Assembly: GCF_004168285.1 (NCBI RefSeq)
Contig: NZ_SEWF01000029.1
Location: 1 to 64,000, forward strand
DNA from: Emticicia agri
Lineage (GTDB): Bacteria > Bacteroidota > Bacteroidia > Cytophagales > Spirosomataceae
DNA: 64,000 bases
Reading direction: 5' to 3'
Notes under the pieces: model-generated
Databases searched by the model: none
Told to the model about the DNA's origin: nothing
What the model saw: only the letters and a program-made list of their open reading frames with translations
Shown here: positions 35,876-45,139 of the stretch, piece by piece
Position numbering within the stretch: the first letter of the stretch is position 1
Layout of the letters: each line of letters begins with the position of its first letter
Program-made: the position numbers and the translations under genes

Positions 35876-35900
35876 TTATTGTCTAAAAAAAAGACAATAA
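35876..35900. promoter_or_regulatory. Operator-like palindrome between the Nudix regulator and the ThuA/PQQ gene
   Basis: TTATTGTCT at 35876-35884 and AGACAATAA at 35892-35900 form a perfect 9-bp inverted repeat around a 7-base A-rich centre. It lies in the shared control region of the divergent pair and is about the size of an NrtR-type operator. Binding is inferred. Confidence 0.5.
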
Positions 35901-35989
35901 ATCTTGTTTTCTATGCTTAAAGTATCCACATTTGTATCAGCAAGAGTATGCCTAAACATTCTCCGAAACTCAAAATCAATTATTCAATC

Positions 35990-38900
35990 ATGATGAAACG
36001 CTTTAAGACCAGTACCTTTTTTCTGGCTTTATTCCTTTCCTACTCCTGGGTGCAGGCACAAGTCAAAAAACCTAATCTTTTGGTTTTCAGCAAAACTGCT
36101 GCATTCAGACACGCCTCTATTGACGCAGGCAAAAAAGCCCTTTCCAAAATGGCTACCGAAAAAGGCTTTAATGCTACCTTTACCGAAGACGCCGAGGCTT
36201 TTAACGAAACCGACATAAAGAAATACAATGCCGTTGTGTTTCTGAATACCACCGGAGACGTATTGAACGACAAACAACAGGCTGTATTTGAGCGCTTCAT
36301 TCAGGCAGGTGGCGGCTATGTGGGTATCCATGCAGCTACCGACACCGAATATGACTGGCCGTGGTACGGCAAACTGGCGGGTGCTTATTTCTTAGACCAC
36401 CCGATGGTACCGAGCAATGTACAAAAAGGCCAATACAGTGTAGTACAGAAAAACCACTGGGCAACACAGGGTATGCCCGATACCTTTGAAAGAAGTGACG
36501 AATTTTACAGTTTCAAAGATATTTCGCCAAAAATCAATGTATTGCTCACCATTGATGAAAAAACCTACCAAGGTGGCAAAAACCCCGACTACCACCCCAT
36601 GAGCTGGTACCAGGAGTTTGACGGTGGCCGCTCGTTTTATACCGCAATGGGCCATACCGACGAAACTTTCGTTGAGCCGCTTTTCCTGAATCACCTCTAT
36701 GCAGGTATCAACTATGCCATGGGTGGGCCAAACCCTAAACCTTTAAATTATGCCAATGCCCGTCCGGAAGAAAATCGCTTTGCCAAAGTGGTTTTAGAAG
36801 AAAAACTGGACGAGCCCATGGAACTGAGCGTATTGAACGATGGCCGTATTCTGTTGATTGAGCGTAAAGGTGCTGTAAAACTCTACAATACCAAAACCAA
36901 ACAAATGAAAACCATTGCTACCATTCCGGTAAGTACCAAATACAAAAACAAGGAAGGGAAAGAATCAATGGGTGAAGATGGGCTGATGGGCTTAAACAAA
37001 GACCCGAATTTTGCACAAAATCATTGGATATACCTGTTTTATTCGATACCAGAGGAGCCAAAAAATATCCTGACCCGTTATGAGTTAAAAGGTGATGAAC
37101 TGGTGCTTTCGTCGAAAAAAGTCTTGTTAGAGATTCCGACCCAGCGGGAAGAATGTTGCCACACAGGGGGTTCAATTGCCTGGGATAAAGCCGGAAACCT
37201 GTACCTGTCAACCGGAGATAATACCAATCCGCATGGTTCGAATGGTTATAGTCCAAGCGACGAAAGACCGGGCAGAGAATCGTGGGATGCACAGAAATCA
37301 TCAGCCAATACCAACGATTTAAGAGGTAAAATCATCAGAATCAAACCAACGGCTGACGGTAGCTATACCATTCCTGACGGCAACCTGTTCCCGAAAGGCA
37401 CGGCAAATACCCGCCCTGAAATTTATACAATGGGACACAGAAACCCATTCAGAATTGCGGTTGATAACAAAACCGGATTTGTTTACTGGGGCGAGGTAGG
37501 ACCGGACGCCGCCAAACCTGCCGACGACAGAGGCCCGGCAGGACACGACGAAGTAGGTCAAGCCCGCAAGGCTGGTAACTTTGGCTGGCCACACTTTGTA
37601 GGCGACAACAAAGCCTACAATAAATATGATTTTGCCAACAGCAAATCATTAGAGAAATGGGATGTAAACGCCCCTACCAATACCTCGCCAAGCAATACGG
37701 GCTTAAAAGTATTACCTCCGGCTCAGAAAGCCTTTATCTGGTATCCGTATGCGGCTTCTAAAGAGTTCCCGCTGGTGGGTAGTGGTGGTAGAAATGCCAT
37801 GGCAGGGCCTGTATTCTATTCAGACAATTTCAAAACAGCCCAACGTGCGTTCCCTAAATATTATGATGGTAAACTCTTGATTTATGAGTGGATGCGTGGC
37901 TGGATTATGGCCGTAACATTGGACAAAGAAGGCAATTATGTATCGATGGAGCGTTTTATGCCAAGCTACAAATTCAGCAATCCGATGGATATGGAATTTG
38001 CCGAAAACGGCGATTTATATATGCTTGAATACGGCTCTGGCTGGTTCACAGCCAACGACGACGCCCGTTTGATTCGGATTGAATACAATGGCGGCAACCG
38101 CAAACCACAGATATCCGTTGCGGCCAATCAGATGGGCGGTGCAGTGCCATTCACCTTAAAATTGAGCTCTAAAGGCTCAACCGATGCCGATGGTGATGTC
38201 TTGAAATACACCTGGCAGGTTACCTCTAAAAATGGTTTCAATAAAGTAATCAGCACGCCAGATGCCAGCCTTACCCTGACCAAACCGGGTATTTATAAAG
38301 CTACCCTTACCGTAAATGATGGCAAAGGTGGCACCAATGCCCAGTCGCTTGAGATAGTGGCAGGTAACGAGCCTCCGGTATTGAGTTTTGATATACCCAA
38401 AGGCAATAAATCGTTTTACGTGGCCAATAAATCATTTGAGTATGATGTTAAAGTAAAAGACAAGGAAGACGGTACGCTTGATAACGGCATTGATGCTGAA
38501 AATGTAGCGGTAAACATTGATTATCTGGCCGAAGGGTTTGATAAAATTGCCATTGCCCAGGGACACCGCTCGGCTGACGCCAGTGCGGCTTTTGCGCCGG
38601 GCAAAAAACTGATTGAAGCCAGCGATTGTAAAGCCTGCCATAGTGTAGAGAAAAAATCTATCGGGCCGTCATACCGTGACGTAGCCATGAAATACAAAGG
38701 CGATAAAGATGCCATTGACCGACTGGCCAAAAAAGTAATCAGCGGGGGTAGTGGCGTATGGGGCGAAACTGCCATGGCAGGCCACCCACAGGTGTCAACG
38801 GCTGATGCTACCGAAATGGTGAAGTATATCCTGAACATTGCCAACGAAAAACCAAAGGCCAAATCTTTACCGCTGAAAGGCACCTACACCGCCAAATTAC

Positions 38901-39424
38901 CTGCCAACGACAAAGGCAAAGGGGTGTATATTGTAAGAGCGGCTTACGAAGACCAAGGAGCCAATGGCTTACCATCGTTGAAATCGGAGCAGACCTTTAC
39001 GTTGAGAAATGCCACTTTAGGTGCCCATGATTTCGACAAATACGAAGATGTAAACAAGATGTCATTCAGTGGCCGTAACCTGGCTATGCCAGCCAAATCG
39101 GGTGCTTATATGGTACTCAATCAGGTAGATTTAAGTGGTATCACCGAATTGCAGATACAGGCTATGGCACCCAAACCACAGGTAAATGCTTTAGGTGGTA
39201 AAGTAGAGTTGCGTCTGGATGGCCCGAAAGGCAAACTCGTTGGCGAATCTGAGTTTTTAGAGCCTTCAGAAAAAATGAGCATGGCGCCTAATATCCTGAA
39301 AGTGCCTGTTGGTACTGTTGAGGGGTTACATGATTTATATGTGGTATTTGTGAATCCGAAAGCTGAAAACGGAACGCTCATGATTGTAACAGGGCTGGAA
39401 TTTAAGCTCAACCTGCCAGAATAG
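35990..39424 (+). CDS. Secreted ThuA - PQQ-type sugar dehydrogenase - PKD - cytochrome c fusion
   Basis: From the ATG at 35990 this is an 1144-residue protein with a signal peptide (FFLALFLSYSWVQAQ); an upstream frame to 35948 adds 14 residues. Domains in order: ThuA-like (about 30-245), a soluble PQQ glucose/sorbosone dehydrogenase-like beta propeller (about 260-690, MGHRNPFRIAVDNKTG), and a PKD-type module near 700-790. Next comes a class I cytochrome c with heme site CKACH near residue 880 and a later Met in AMAGHP, then a C-terminal CBM6-like domain. It probably oxidises a sugar or sugar acid outside the cell and passes electrons to the built-in heme. The family is typical of Cytophagales. 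Control by the divergent NrtR-like protein is likely. Confidence 0.87.
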   Translation: MMKRFKTSTFFLALFLSYSWVQAQVKKPNLLVFSKTAAFRHASIDAGKKALSKMATEKGFNATFTEDAEAFNETDIKKYNAVVFLNTTGDVLNDKQQAVFERFIQAGGGYVGIHAATDTEYDWPWYGKLAGAYFLDHPMVPSNVQKGQYSVVQKNHWATQGMPDTFERSDEFYSFKDISPKINVLLTIDEKTYQGGKNPDYHPMSWYQEFDGGRSFYTAMGHTDETFVEPLFLNHLYAGINYAMGGPNPKPLNYANARPEENRFAKVVLEEKLDEPMELSVLNDGRILLIERKGAVKLYNTKTKQMKTIATIPVSTKYKNKEGKESMGEDGLMGLNKDPNFAQNHWIYLFYSIPEEPKNILTRYELKGDELVLSSKKVLLEIPTQREECCHTGGSIAWDKAGNLYLSTGDNTNPHGSNGYSPSDERPGRESWDAQKSSANTNDLRGKIIRIKPTADGSYTIPDGNLFPKGTANTRPEIYTMGHRNPFRIAVDNKTGFVYWGEVGPDAAKPADDRGPAGHDEVGQARKAGNFGWPHFVGDNKAYNKYDFANSKSLEKWDVNAPTNTSPSNTGLKVLPPAQKAFIWYPYAASKEFPLVGSGGRNAMAGPVFYSDNFKTAQRAFPKYYDGKLLIYEWMRGWIMAVTLDKEGNYVSMERFMPSYKFSNPMDMEFAENGDLYMLEYGSGWFTANDDARLIRIEYNGGNRKPQISVAANQMGGAVPFTLKLSSKGSTDADGDVLKYTWQVTSKNGFNKVISTPDASLTLTKPGIYKATLTVNDGKGGTNAQSLEIVAGNEPPVLSFDIPKGNKSFYVANKSFEYDVKVKDKEDGTLDNGIDAENVAVNIDYLAEGFDKIAIAQGHRSADASAAFAPGKKLIEASDCKACHSVEKKSIGPSYRDVAMKYKGDKDAIDRLAKKVISGGSGVWGETAMAGHPQVSTADATEMVKYILNIANEKPKAKSLPLKGTYTAKLPANDKGKGVYIVRAAYEDQGANGLPSLKSEQTFTLRNATLGAHDFDKYEDVNKMSFSGRNLAMPAKSGAYMVLNQVDLSGITELQIQAMAPKPQVNALGGKVELRLDGPKGKLVGESEFLEPSEKMSMAPNILKVPVGTVEGLHDLYVVFVNPKAENGTLMIVTGLEFKLNLPE

Positions 39425-39503
39425 TGCAGAATCAAGATTGAAGCCATGGGTTCAACCTTTGAAGGCAAAAAACAATAATTTTTTATTTAACAATCAATAA
39501 TCA

Positions 39504-39872
39504 ATGAAAAACCTAAAATCAGTTTTCACATTAGTTGTATTATTTGCCACTATTTCAATGGCAAAAGCTCAGGTAAATCAGAACTTCTTTGTAGGCAACT
39601 GGGAAGTATTAGTAAAAGGCACTCCACAAGGCGATGTAAAAATGCCCATGTCTTTTGAATTGAAAGAAGATAAAATTATAGGCAAAATAACCAATCCTGA
39701 AACCAAAGAAGTAGCCACCATGACTTCGGTTGAAATGAAAGGAGAAGAATTGCATGCAGCTTTCTCGGCTGGTGGTTATGATCTGACTATGGTTATCAAG
39801 AAAAAAGACGAAGAACATTTTGCAGGTACTTTGATGGATATGATTGAGGTAGAAGGCACAAGACTGAAATAA
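39504..39872 (+). CDS. Small secreted protein, unknown function
   Basis: The 122-residue protein has a signal peptide ending near AKA (residue 22) and a small beta domain with a strand pattern VGNWEVLVKGTPQGDV - MSFELKEDKIIGKITNP. It lies 79 bases after the ThuA/PQQ gene and is followed by a strong terminator, so it is probably in the same transcript and may work with it. I do not recognise a family beyond its general fatty-acid-binding-like look. Confidence 0.65.
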   Translation: MKNLKSVFTLVVLFATISMAKAQVNQNFFVGNWEVLVKGTPQGDVKMPMSFELKEDKIIGKITNPETKEVATMTSVEMKGEELHAAFSAGGYDLTMVIKKKDEEHFAGTLMDMIEVEGTRLK

Positions 39873-39885
39873 TTGCCGGTTCAGG

Positions 39886-39930
39886 TAAAAAAAGGCATTT
39901 CTGAGGCATGCCTCAGAAGTGCCTTTTTTT
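39886..39930 (+). terminator. Strong intrinsic terminator
   Basis: AAAAAAAGGCA, TTCTGAGGCATGCCTCAGAA, then TGCCTTTTTTT: a long GC-rich stem with A and T tracts, ending the ThuA/PQQ - small secreted protein unit. The 320 bases beyond, to 40251, may hold the N-terminal codons of the next gene. Confidence 0.85.
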
Positions 39931-40251
39931 ATTAATAACCCACAAACACAAATAAAATCATCATTTTTAGTAGGAAATATCAGTTTTTACAGTACTTTAG
40001 CATAGAATTTCACAACATTTATAAATGGTCTTTCTTTGAAAGACATTGCTGTATTGCATGATTAATCTGAATCTCTTCCTCCGAAAGGCGTATTTGACAG
40101 GTAATTTCCTGTCAGTCAGCCACCCTTATTCTATACTGCGCATTACTAATGTTATTTTCAGGGTATTAAAGCATTTGAACGAAATCCGTTTATTGCGCTG
40201 ATATTTACGATCCCCATAATTATTCTTAACCTGATAACTTCCTCTTATCCA

Positions 40252-40740
40252 ATGATTTTGTTACAAGCAAGCCTGTTCCCTACCGAGTTTTACCTCGTTA
40301 TTCCGCATGTAATTTTAGCACATTTGTGCGGGGTGCATTACCTTTTCTGGCAAATACAGCCACGTTATCAGCATTTCAGTACCTTAGAAAAAGCGGGCAG
40401 CTGGGCTATTTTTGCTGTAATTGTATGGTTGGCTTTTTACGCCCTTCCAATCTGGATTACCATATTTGGGGTAGTATCAAGTGCTTCTGCGCTGGCAGCA
40501 AACAATTTTACAATCGGTTTAGTAGCCTTGTTTTTTACCGGATTAATGATTTTAGAATCTTTTATTACCTATAATCATCTGTTTAAAAAACGCCTGAAAC
40601 AGTTTTCATCAGGCTATTTTGCACTCTCTGTAGTGATAAGTTTCATAGCGTTCATCTGTACTTTTGTTATGTTCGGTTACCTTGCCAAAGATGTAATCCT
40701 GACCGAATTGAAACACCCGAACTATGCGGTTTTGTTTTAG
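40252..40740 (+). CDS. Four-segment membrane protein, possibly 5'-truncated by a frameshift
   Basis: From the ATG at 40252 the protein has 162 residues with four membrane segments and a Lys/His-rich loop. The frame is open upstream to 40150, and the translation there (GIKAFERNPFIALIFTIP, then IIILNLITSSYP) reads as another membrane segment, but no ATG is in frame. An ATG at 40149 would lead into it if one base of the T run at 40155-40158 were missing. So the real start may be upstream and broken, or non-standard. The function is unknown; no family recognised. Confidence 0.55.
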   Translation: MILLQASLFPTEFYLVIPHVILAHLCGVHYLFWQIQPRYQHFSTLEKAGSWAIFAVIVWLAFYALPIWITIFGVVSSASALAANNFTIGLVALFFTGLMILESFITYNHLFKKRLKQFSSGYFALSVVISFIAFICTFVMFGYLAKDVILTELKHPNYAVLF

Positions 40741-40741
40741 C

Positions 40742-40899
40742 ATGGGGCAGAGGGGTACTAAGCAGAGGGCATGGAGCCAAGGGCATGGGGTAAAAAATCA
40801 CCCTTGTCCTAAACTCCTTGCCCTTTTCTTTTATACTATCTTCTAAACTCCTTGCCCTCTGCCCTTCCCCCTCTGCTCCACACCCCATGCCCATGCCCT
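40742..40899. repeat. G/C-tract repeat region between membrane protein and histidine kinase
   Basis: GGGCATGGGG at 40781-40790 is the complement of CCCCATGCCC at 40883-40892. CTAAACTCCTTGCCCT occurs twice, at 40809-40824 and 40843-40858 (34-base period). Similar purine/pyrimidine-biased repeats (ATGGGGCAGAGGG / CCCTCTGCCC) fill the rest. The stop codon of the kinase gene (40898-40900) lies at its edge. Confidence 0.6.
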
Positions 40900-43621
40900 A
40901 CGCCCCCTGCTCCCCCACCGGAAAATACATATCAAATCTTGCACCCTTGCCCACTTCGCCCGAGGCGACAATTACACCATCGTGGTTTTCTACAATTTTC
41001 TTTACAATGGCAAGGCCGACACCCGTGCCAGGATATTCGTCTTTTCCGTGCAGTCGTTTAAAAACCTGAAAAATGGTTTCATTATATTCGGGGTCAAAGC
41101 CAATCCCGTTATCGCTGAAACAGATATGATAATAGTCTGAACCTTTATCAATACCCGGCTTCTCAATAGCATTACCCGACAATACCTCACAGGTAATTTG
41201 TATCACAGGACGCTCATCAGCCTTAGAGAACTTCAGGGCATTGGTAAACAGATTGGTGAACAACTGCTCAAACTGATAGTGCACAAGCCTGAATGTCGGT
41301 AATGGATCGACCTTTATCAAAGCTCTTTTTTGTATAATAGAGTCTTTCAGTTGCTCGGTAACCCCCTCTAAAAGTGTAGTCAGGCTTACTTTTTCAAAAT
41401 TCCGCTCAGAAGTATTGGCGCGCGAATAAGCGAGTAAATCTAAAATAAGTTGTTGCATGCGCTTGGAGGCATTCTGCAAACGGTTAAAATAATCTTTGCC
41501 TTTCTCTGAAAGATTATTTTTTTCAATTTCCAGAATACGAGCCGAAAAAGTCTGAATCTTACGCAGCGGTTCCTGCAAATCGTGACTCGCTACATAAGCA
41601 AACTGTGCCAGTTCGTTGTTAAGTTTACTCAATCCTTCGTTCGACTCTTCCAACTGCCGGGTTCGCTGCTTTACCTGTTCTTCCAGTTCGTTGGTAAATA
41701 CTTTAAAGTCGTGCACATCTGTACTGGTACCTACCCATTTAATAATATTTCCTTCATCGTCTTTCTGTGGTATGGCCCTGCTCAGTTGCCAGCGATACTG
41801 CCCGTCGTGTCTTCTGAAACGATGTTCAGCTTTAAAAAATTCACCTGCTTCAATCGCCTTCAACCAGGCTTTTCTATTGGTTGCCTGTTCGTCAGGATGC
41901 AATAGTAACAACCAGCCTTCTGTCCCTAACTCTTGGGCTGTAAGACCCGAATAATCATAAACCGACTGATTAAAATAATTCATTTGTCCTTCAGCATCAC
42001 TTGTCCAGATATGCTGCGGCAATGAATCGGCCAGTAACCTGAATACCGCCTCTCTTCGCTCCAATTCCTTCTGGTAAGCCATTTCATTAGATATATCCCT
42101 CAGAGTCCCCACCATTTTATACGGTCGGTTTTCCTCATCATATAAAACCTTCCCTTTCCCTTCCATCCAGTGAATGCTGTTATCTTTCCATATCAGCCTT
42201 GAAATATAATGCAAGACCCCCGTGCGAAAAGCCTCTTCAAATGCCCGTTTCCTGATTGGCAGGTCGTCGGGGTGCAAATGTGCTACTAATTCTTCATGGG
42301 TAAGTACGGCATCAGGCGCATAACCGAATATTTCGAGGTACCTTGGCGAATAATCTACTTCTCTGGTTATCAGATTCAGGTCCCAGGTTCCCAAATCACT
42401 TGCTTCAATCAATATTTTCAGTCTTTCTTCATTCTCGGCAATAATCCGTTCATGATTCCGCTGGGTAGTTATATCCCGGGCTATTTTGGACGCCCCGATT
42501 ATTTCGCCCTGTTTGTTCTTTACCGGAGAAATAGTGAGCGATATATCTATTACCTGTTTATCTTTTCTTACACGTCTGGTTTCAAAATGTTCAATGCGTT
42601 CCCCCTTTTGCAACCGACTGATAATCTCTTCTTCTTCCTGCAATCTATCATCAGGAATCAGTTTTGAGATTGGCTGCCCTATCATTTCATCGGCCTCATA
42701 ACCCATGATGCGTTGTCCGGCTTTATTCCAGCTTGTAACAATTCCATCTAAATTCTTGCTTAAAATCAAATCGTCCGACGATTCCACAATGGCCGCCAAC
42801 ATAGCCATTTTTTCTTCGGTATGCTTACTTTCGGTAATATCCTTTACAGCCCCTAATAATCTGATGGGTGAGCCTTCGGCATCATAATACACTTTGGCCG
42901 TAGTCTCTATCCACTTTTTTTCACCGCCGGGCTGCCTGATGGTAAACTGATAATTCAACATACCTGACTTCAGGGCATCCTGATAAATCTGCCTGCGTCT
43001 ATTTTCATCATTCAGTTGTAGCATTTCAAAATACTCCTCTAACGATATCGGGCCATTCAACCCGAACATCTCATTCATCATCTCTGACGACAGCACTTCA
43101 CCCGTGGATATATGATAATCATAGATGCCTATCTTACTTGCATCAACCGCCAGCCGCATCCGCTCTTCCAGTTCTTCCATTTTTTTACGGGTTTCTATCT
43201 GCTCGGTAATGTCATACCCCGATAGTATAAGCCCTACTGTCTCATTGGCTGTATTCAGCACAGGTTGTATCGTAAAATTGCCAAAAGCTTCTCTGCTGCT
43301 TCCGTCTTTCTGCATAAACCGGAAAAACATTTCATTACCTACATAGGTTATCTGTGTGGTGAAAACTTTGTCAAGAATGGCAAAAAATCCCTGTTCTTCT
43401 AATTCAGGCAAGGTTTCGATCATTGATTTTCCGACTAATTCACGTTGCCCGACAAAATGCAGATAAGAAGGGTTAGCGAGTTCATAGATATAGTCGGTAC
43501 CTTTTAGTACACAGAAAATACCCGAAGCCTGCTTAAAAAAGTTGTAGATGGCTTGTTGGAAATCAAGTTGAACAGACAGTTGTGAATCATCAGGTATTAC
43601 TAACGATGATTTTATACTCAT
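40898..43621 (-). CDS. Soluble sensor histidine kinase with five PAS domains
   Basis: The 907-residue protein has no membrane segment. Five PAS units follow each other at about residues 20-145, 150-275, 280-400, 410-530 and 540-660, then a coiled linker and a HisKA domain with the phospho-acceptor His in YVASHDLQEPLRKI. A HATPase domain follows with N box LFTNLFTNALKF, SDNGIGF, and the G2 region PGTGVGLAIVKKI. It would sense several signals in the cytoplasm through its PAS domains. The single-domain regulator gene at 43917, 295 bases upstream on the same strand, is the likely partner. The last codons run into a repeat. Confidence 0.9.
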   Translation of the reverse strand: MSIKSSLVIPDDSQLSVQLDFQQAIYNFFKQASGIFCVLKGTDYIYELANPSYLHFVGQRELVGKSMIETLPELEEQGFFAILDKVFTTQITYVGNEMFFRFMQKDGSSREAFGNFTIQPVLNTANETVGLILSGYDITEQIETRKKMEELEERMRLAVDASKIGIYDYHISTGEVLSSEMMNEMFGLNGPISLEEYFEMLQLNDENRRRQIYQDALKSGMLNYQFTIRQPGGEKKWIETTAKVYYDAEGSPIRLLGAVKDITESKHTEEKMAMLAAIVESSDDLILSKNLDGIVTSWNKAGQRIMGYEADEMIGQPISKLIPDDRLQEEEEIISRLQKGERIEHFETRRVRKDKQVIDISLTISPVKNKQGEIIGASKIARDITTQRNHERIIAENEERLKILIEASDLGTWDLNLITREVDYSPRYLEIFGYAPDAVLTHEELVAHLHPDDLPIRKRAFEEAFRTGVLHYISRLIWKDNSIHWMEGKGKVLYDEENRPYKMVGTLRDISNEMAYQKELERREAVFRLLADSLPQHIWTSDAEGQMNYFNQSVYDYSGLTAQELGTEGWLLLLHPDEQATNRKAWLKAIEAGEFFKAEHRFRRHDGQYRWQLSRAIPQKDDEGNIIKWVGTSTDVHDFKVFTNELEEQVKQRTRQLEESNEGLSKLNNELAQFAYVASHDLQEPLRKIQTFSARILEIEKNNLSEKGKDYFNRLQNASKRMQQLILDLLAYSRANTSERNFEKVSLTTLLEGVTEQLKDSIIQKRALIKVDPLPTFRLVHYQFEQLFTNLFTNALKFSKADERPVIQITCEVLSGNAIEKPGIDKGSDYYHICFSDNGIGFDPEYNETIFQVFKRLHGKDEYPGTGVGLAIVKKIVENHDGVIVASGEVGKGARFDMYFPVGEQGA

Positions 43622-43916
43622 AACAGAGAATGCGGTTAAATTTCAGAAATGTAAACATTTTTCCTTAAAAATATTACTGACAAATATATACAATTCTGAG
43701 AATTTGCCTACGATTTGTTGTATGAAATGCGGTTTAGCAGGTTGCCTTTAGCAAACCTTAGAAGAACAGATATAAATGAGCAGATTTTAAACAGCAGGAA
43801 ACAACAGAAAGCTAAGGGTTTTTCTGTAGCTACTCATAATAAATAAAAATAGAATTGCCCTAAATCTATCAACAGATATGGCAAAAATAGCTTAAAATGA
43901 TTTCAAAGCCCGTTTA

Positions 43917-44339
43917 TCAGCTAAAATAAATCGGCAGACTCATTTCTCTTTCAGAGGTAAGAATTTTTCTGATGGTTTCGATATAATCTTTATACGAATC
44001 AGGTTTGGTAACAAACAGGTTTGCGCCTGCCCGATAGGCTTTTTCTACCTGATTTTTATTTTTATCGCTCGTGAGTATCACCGAATAGGTATTGTTCCAT
44101 TTATGGTCTTTTCTGATTTCTTTCAGACATTGAATACCACTCTTTTTAGGAATATTCATGTCCATCACCACTACATTATAGGTAGGCGATTGGGCAGACT
44201 TGAGTTTATCCATCAACTCTTTTCCGTCGTTTACAATAGTGAGGGTGGCAGGGATACTTGCTTCTTCGAGCGCCTCCTGAAATATCTCCTGATATTCGGT
44301 ATCTTTTTCGGCTAAAACAATATTAAGAGAAATATACAT
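43917..44339 (-). CDS. Single-domain response regulator, partner of the PAS kinase
   Basis: The 140-residue receiver has the phospho-acceptor Asp in VVVMDMNIPKKSG, Thr/Ser in LTSD and Lys in VTKPDSY. The acidic pocket LAEKD has Lys where the paralogue at 33717 has Asp, which may change metal binding or timing. It is encoded directly 5' of the five-PAS kinase on the same strand, with a 295-base gap, so they may or may not share a transcript. There is no output domain. Confidence 0.85.
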   Translation of the reverse strand: MYISLNIVLAEKDTEYQEIFQEALEEASIPATLTIVNDGKELMDKLKSAQSPTYNVVVMDMNIPKKSGIQCLKEIRKDHKWNNTYSVILTSDKNKNQVEKAYRAGANLFVTKPDSYKDYIETIRKILTSEREMSLPIYFS

Positions 44340-44920
44340 ACAACAAATACATATTAAGTTCTGACAATATAGCTACCAGTAAAATAAAAAAGCACTGATG
44401 TTATACGGTTAAAGCACGAGAATTTACAGGGAAAAGCACAAGGCGTTATGGGTGTTTTATAAAGAGAAGCACTAATAGAACAGAGGGAAAGAGCTTATAC
44501 ACAATACAAAAGAAAAAACCATGCCAGATAAAAAATCAGGAAAAAGGGCATATTTTTTCCTGCTATCTCAAAATTAAACAAAAAAAATGTAGAAATGTTT
44601 ACATAAGCGCAAAAAAAATAAAAATTAATGGTAAGTTAATATAGGAAGAGGGTGATAAAGGAGTGGTTAAAGCATTATTGTGACATTTTTGCGGAACTGA
44701 GAAGTAAAGACATTTAAAGAACCTTTGCGCCAAATAATATTTGGCATGAGTTCCATCGCTCGGCCGCCTCACCCTCTAAATCTCCCTCTCCCTCGGGAGA
44801 GGGAGACTTTTAGCCCCTCTCCTTTTTCAGGAGCGGACGCCGCGCGGAGGGGTTGGGGTGAGGGTATTTTCCAAATAATATTTAGCAAAAAAAACTATTA
44901 TACATTCTCTCCTATACTGA
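44340..44920. other. Intergenic region with composite repeat copy 3
   Basis: No gene is supported. The first 350 bases are AT-rich. From 44729 to 44886 lies a repeat bordered by GCCAAATAATATTTGGC and CCAAATAATATTTAGC. Confidence 0.5.
44729..44886. repeat. Composite intergenic repeat, copy 3, with one 14-mer
   Basis: Outer words GCCAAATAATATTTGGC (44729-44745) and CCAAATAATATTTAGC (44871-44886) frame an uninterrupted left arm CCTCACCCTCTAAATC and a right arm GAGGGGTTGGGGTGAGG. The right arm is preceded by the 14-mer GCGGACGCCGCGCG at 44833-44846. The junction CAGGA/GAGGGG is uninterrupted at 14461. Confidence 0.7.
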
Positions 44921-45094
44921 TTATTCCACCTCCACAATAAGCGGCTTTATCTGTTCAGCCATTTCAGGGGTTACCTGTAACTGATGCACCTGCCAGGCGT
45001 GGGCTGCTGCCAGGCGCAGGACTTCTTCTTCTGTGGCGGCTTCAATTTCACCTTCGCAATCAAAGCCTACCTCACAACATTTGAGTTTTTTCAT
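44921..45094 (-). CDS. DUF1059 family small protein
   Basis: The 57-residue product starts MKKLKCCEVGFDCEGEIEAA and continues TEEEVLRLAAAHAWQVHQL, then TPEMAEQIKPLI, which matches the DUF1059 family closely; members have paired Cys at this place. The function is unknown. It lies 45 bases after the DsrE-like gene on the same strand, so it probably belongs to the same transcript under the Crp-like regulator. Confidence 0.8.
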   Translation of the reverse strand: MKKLKCCEVGFDCEGEIEAATEEEVLRLAAAHAWQVHQLQVTPEMAEQIKPLIVEVE

Positions 45095-45139
45095 GGAAAT
45101 AATTGTTAAAAGGGTTCATATAATTTACTTAGTTTCTGC

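Noticed and set aside
40818-41069. Pro-rich plus-strand frames
   Set aside because: They arise from the G/C-tract repeats and the antisense of the kinase gene end.
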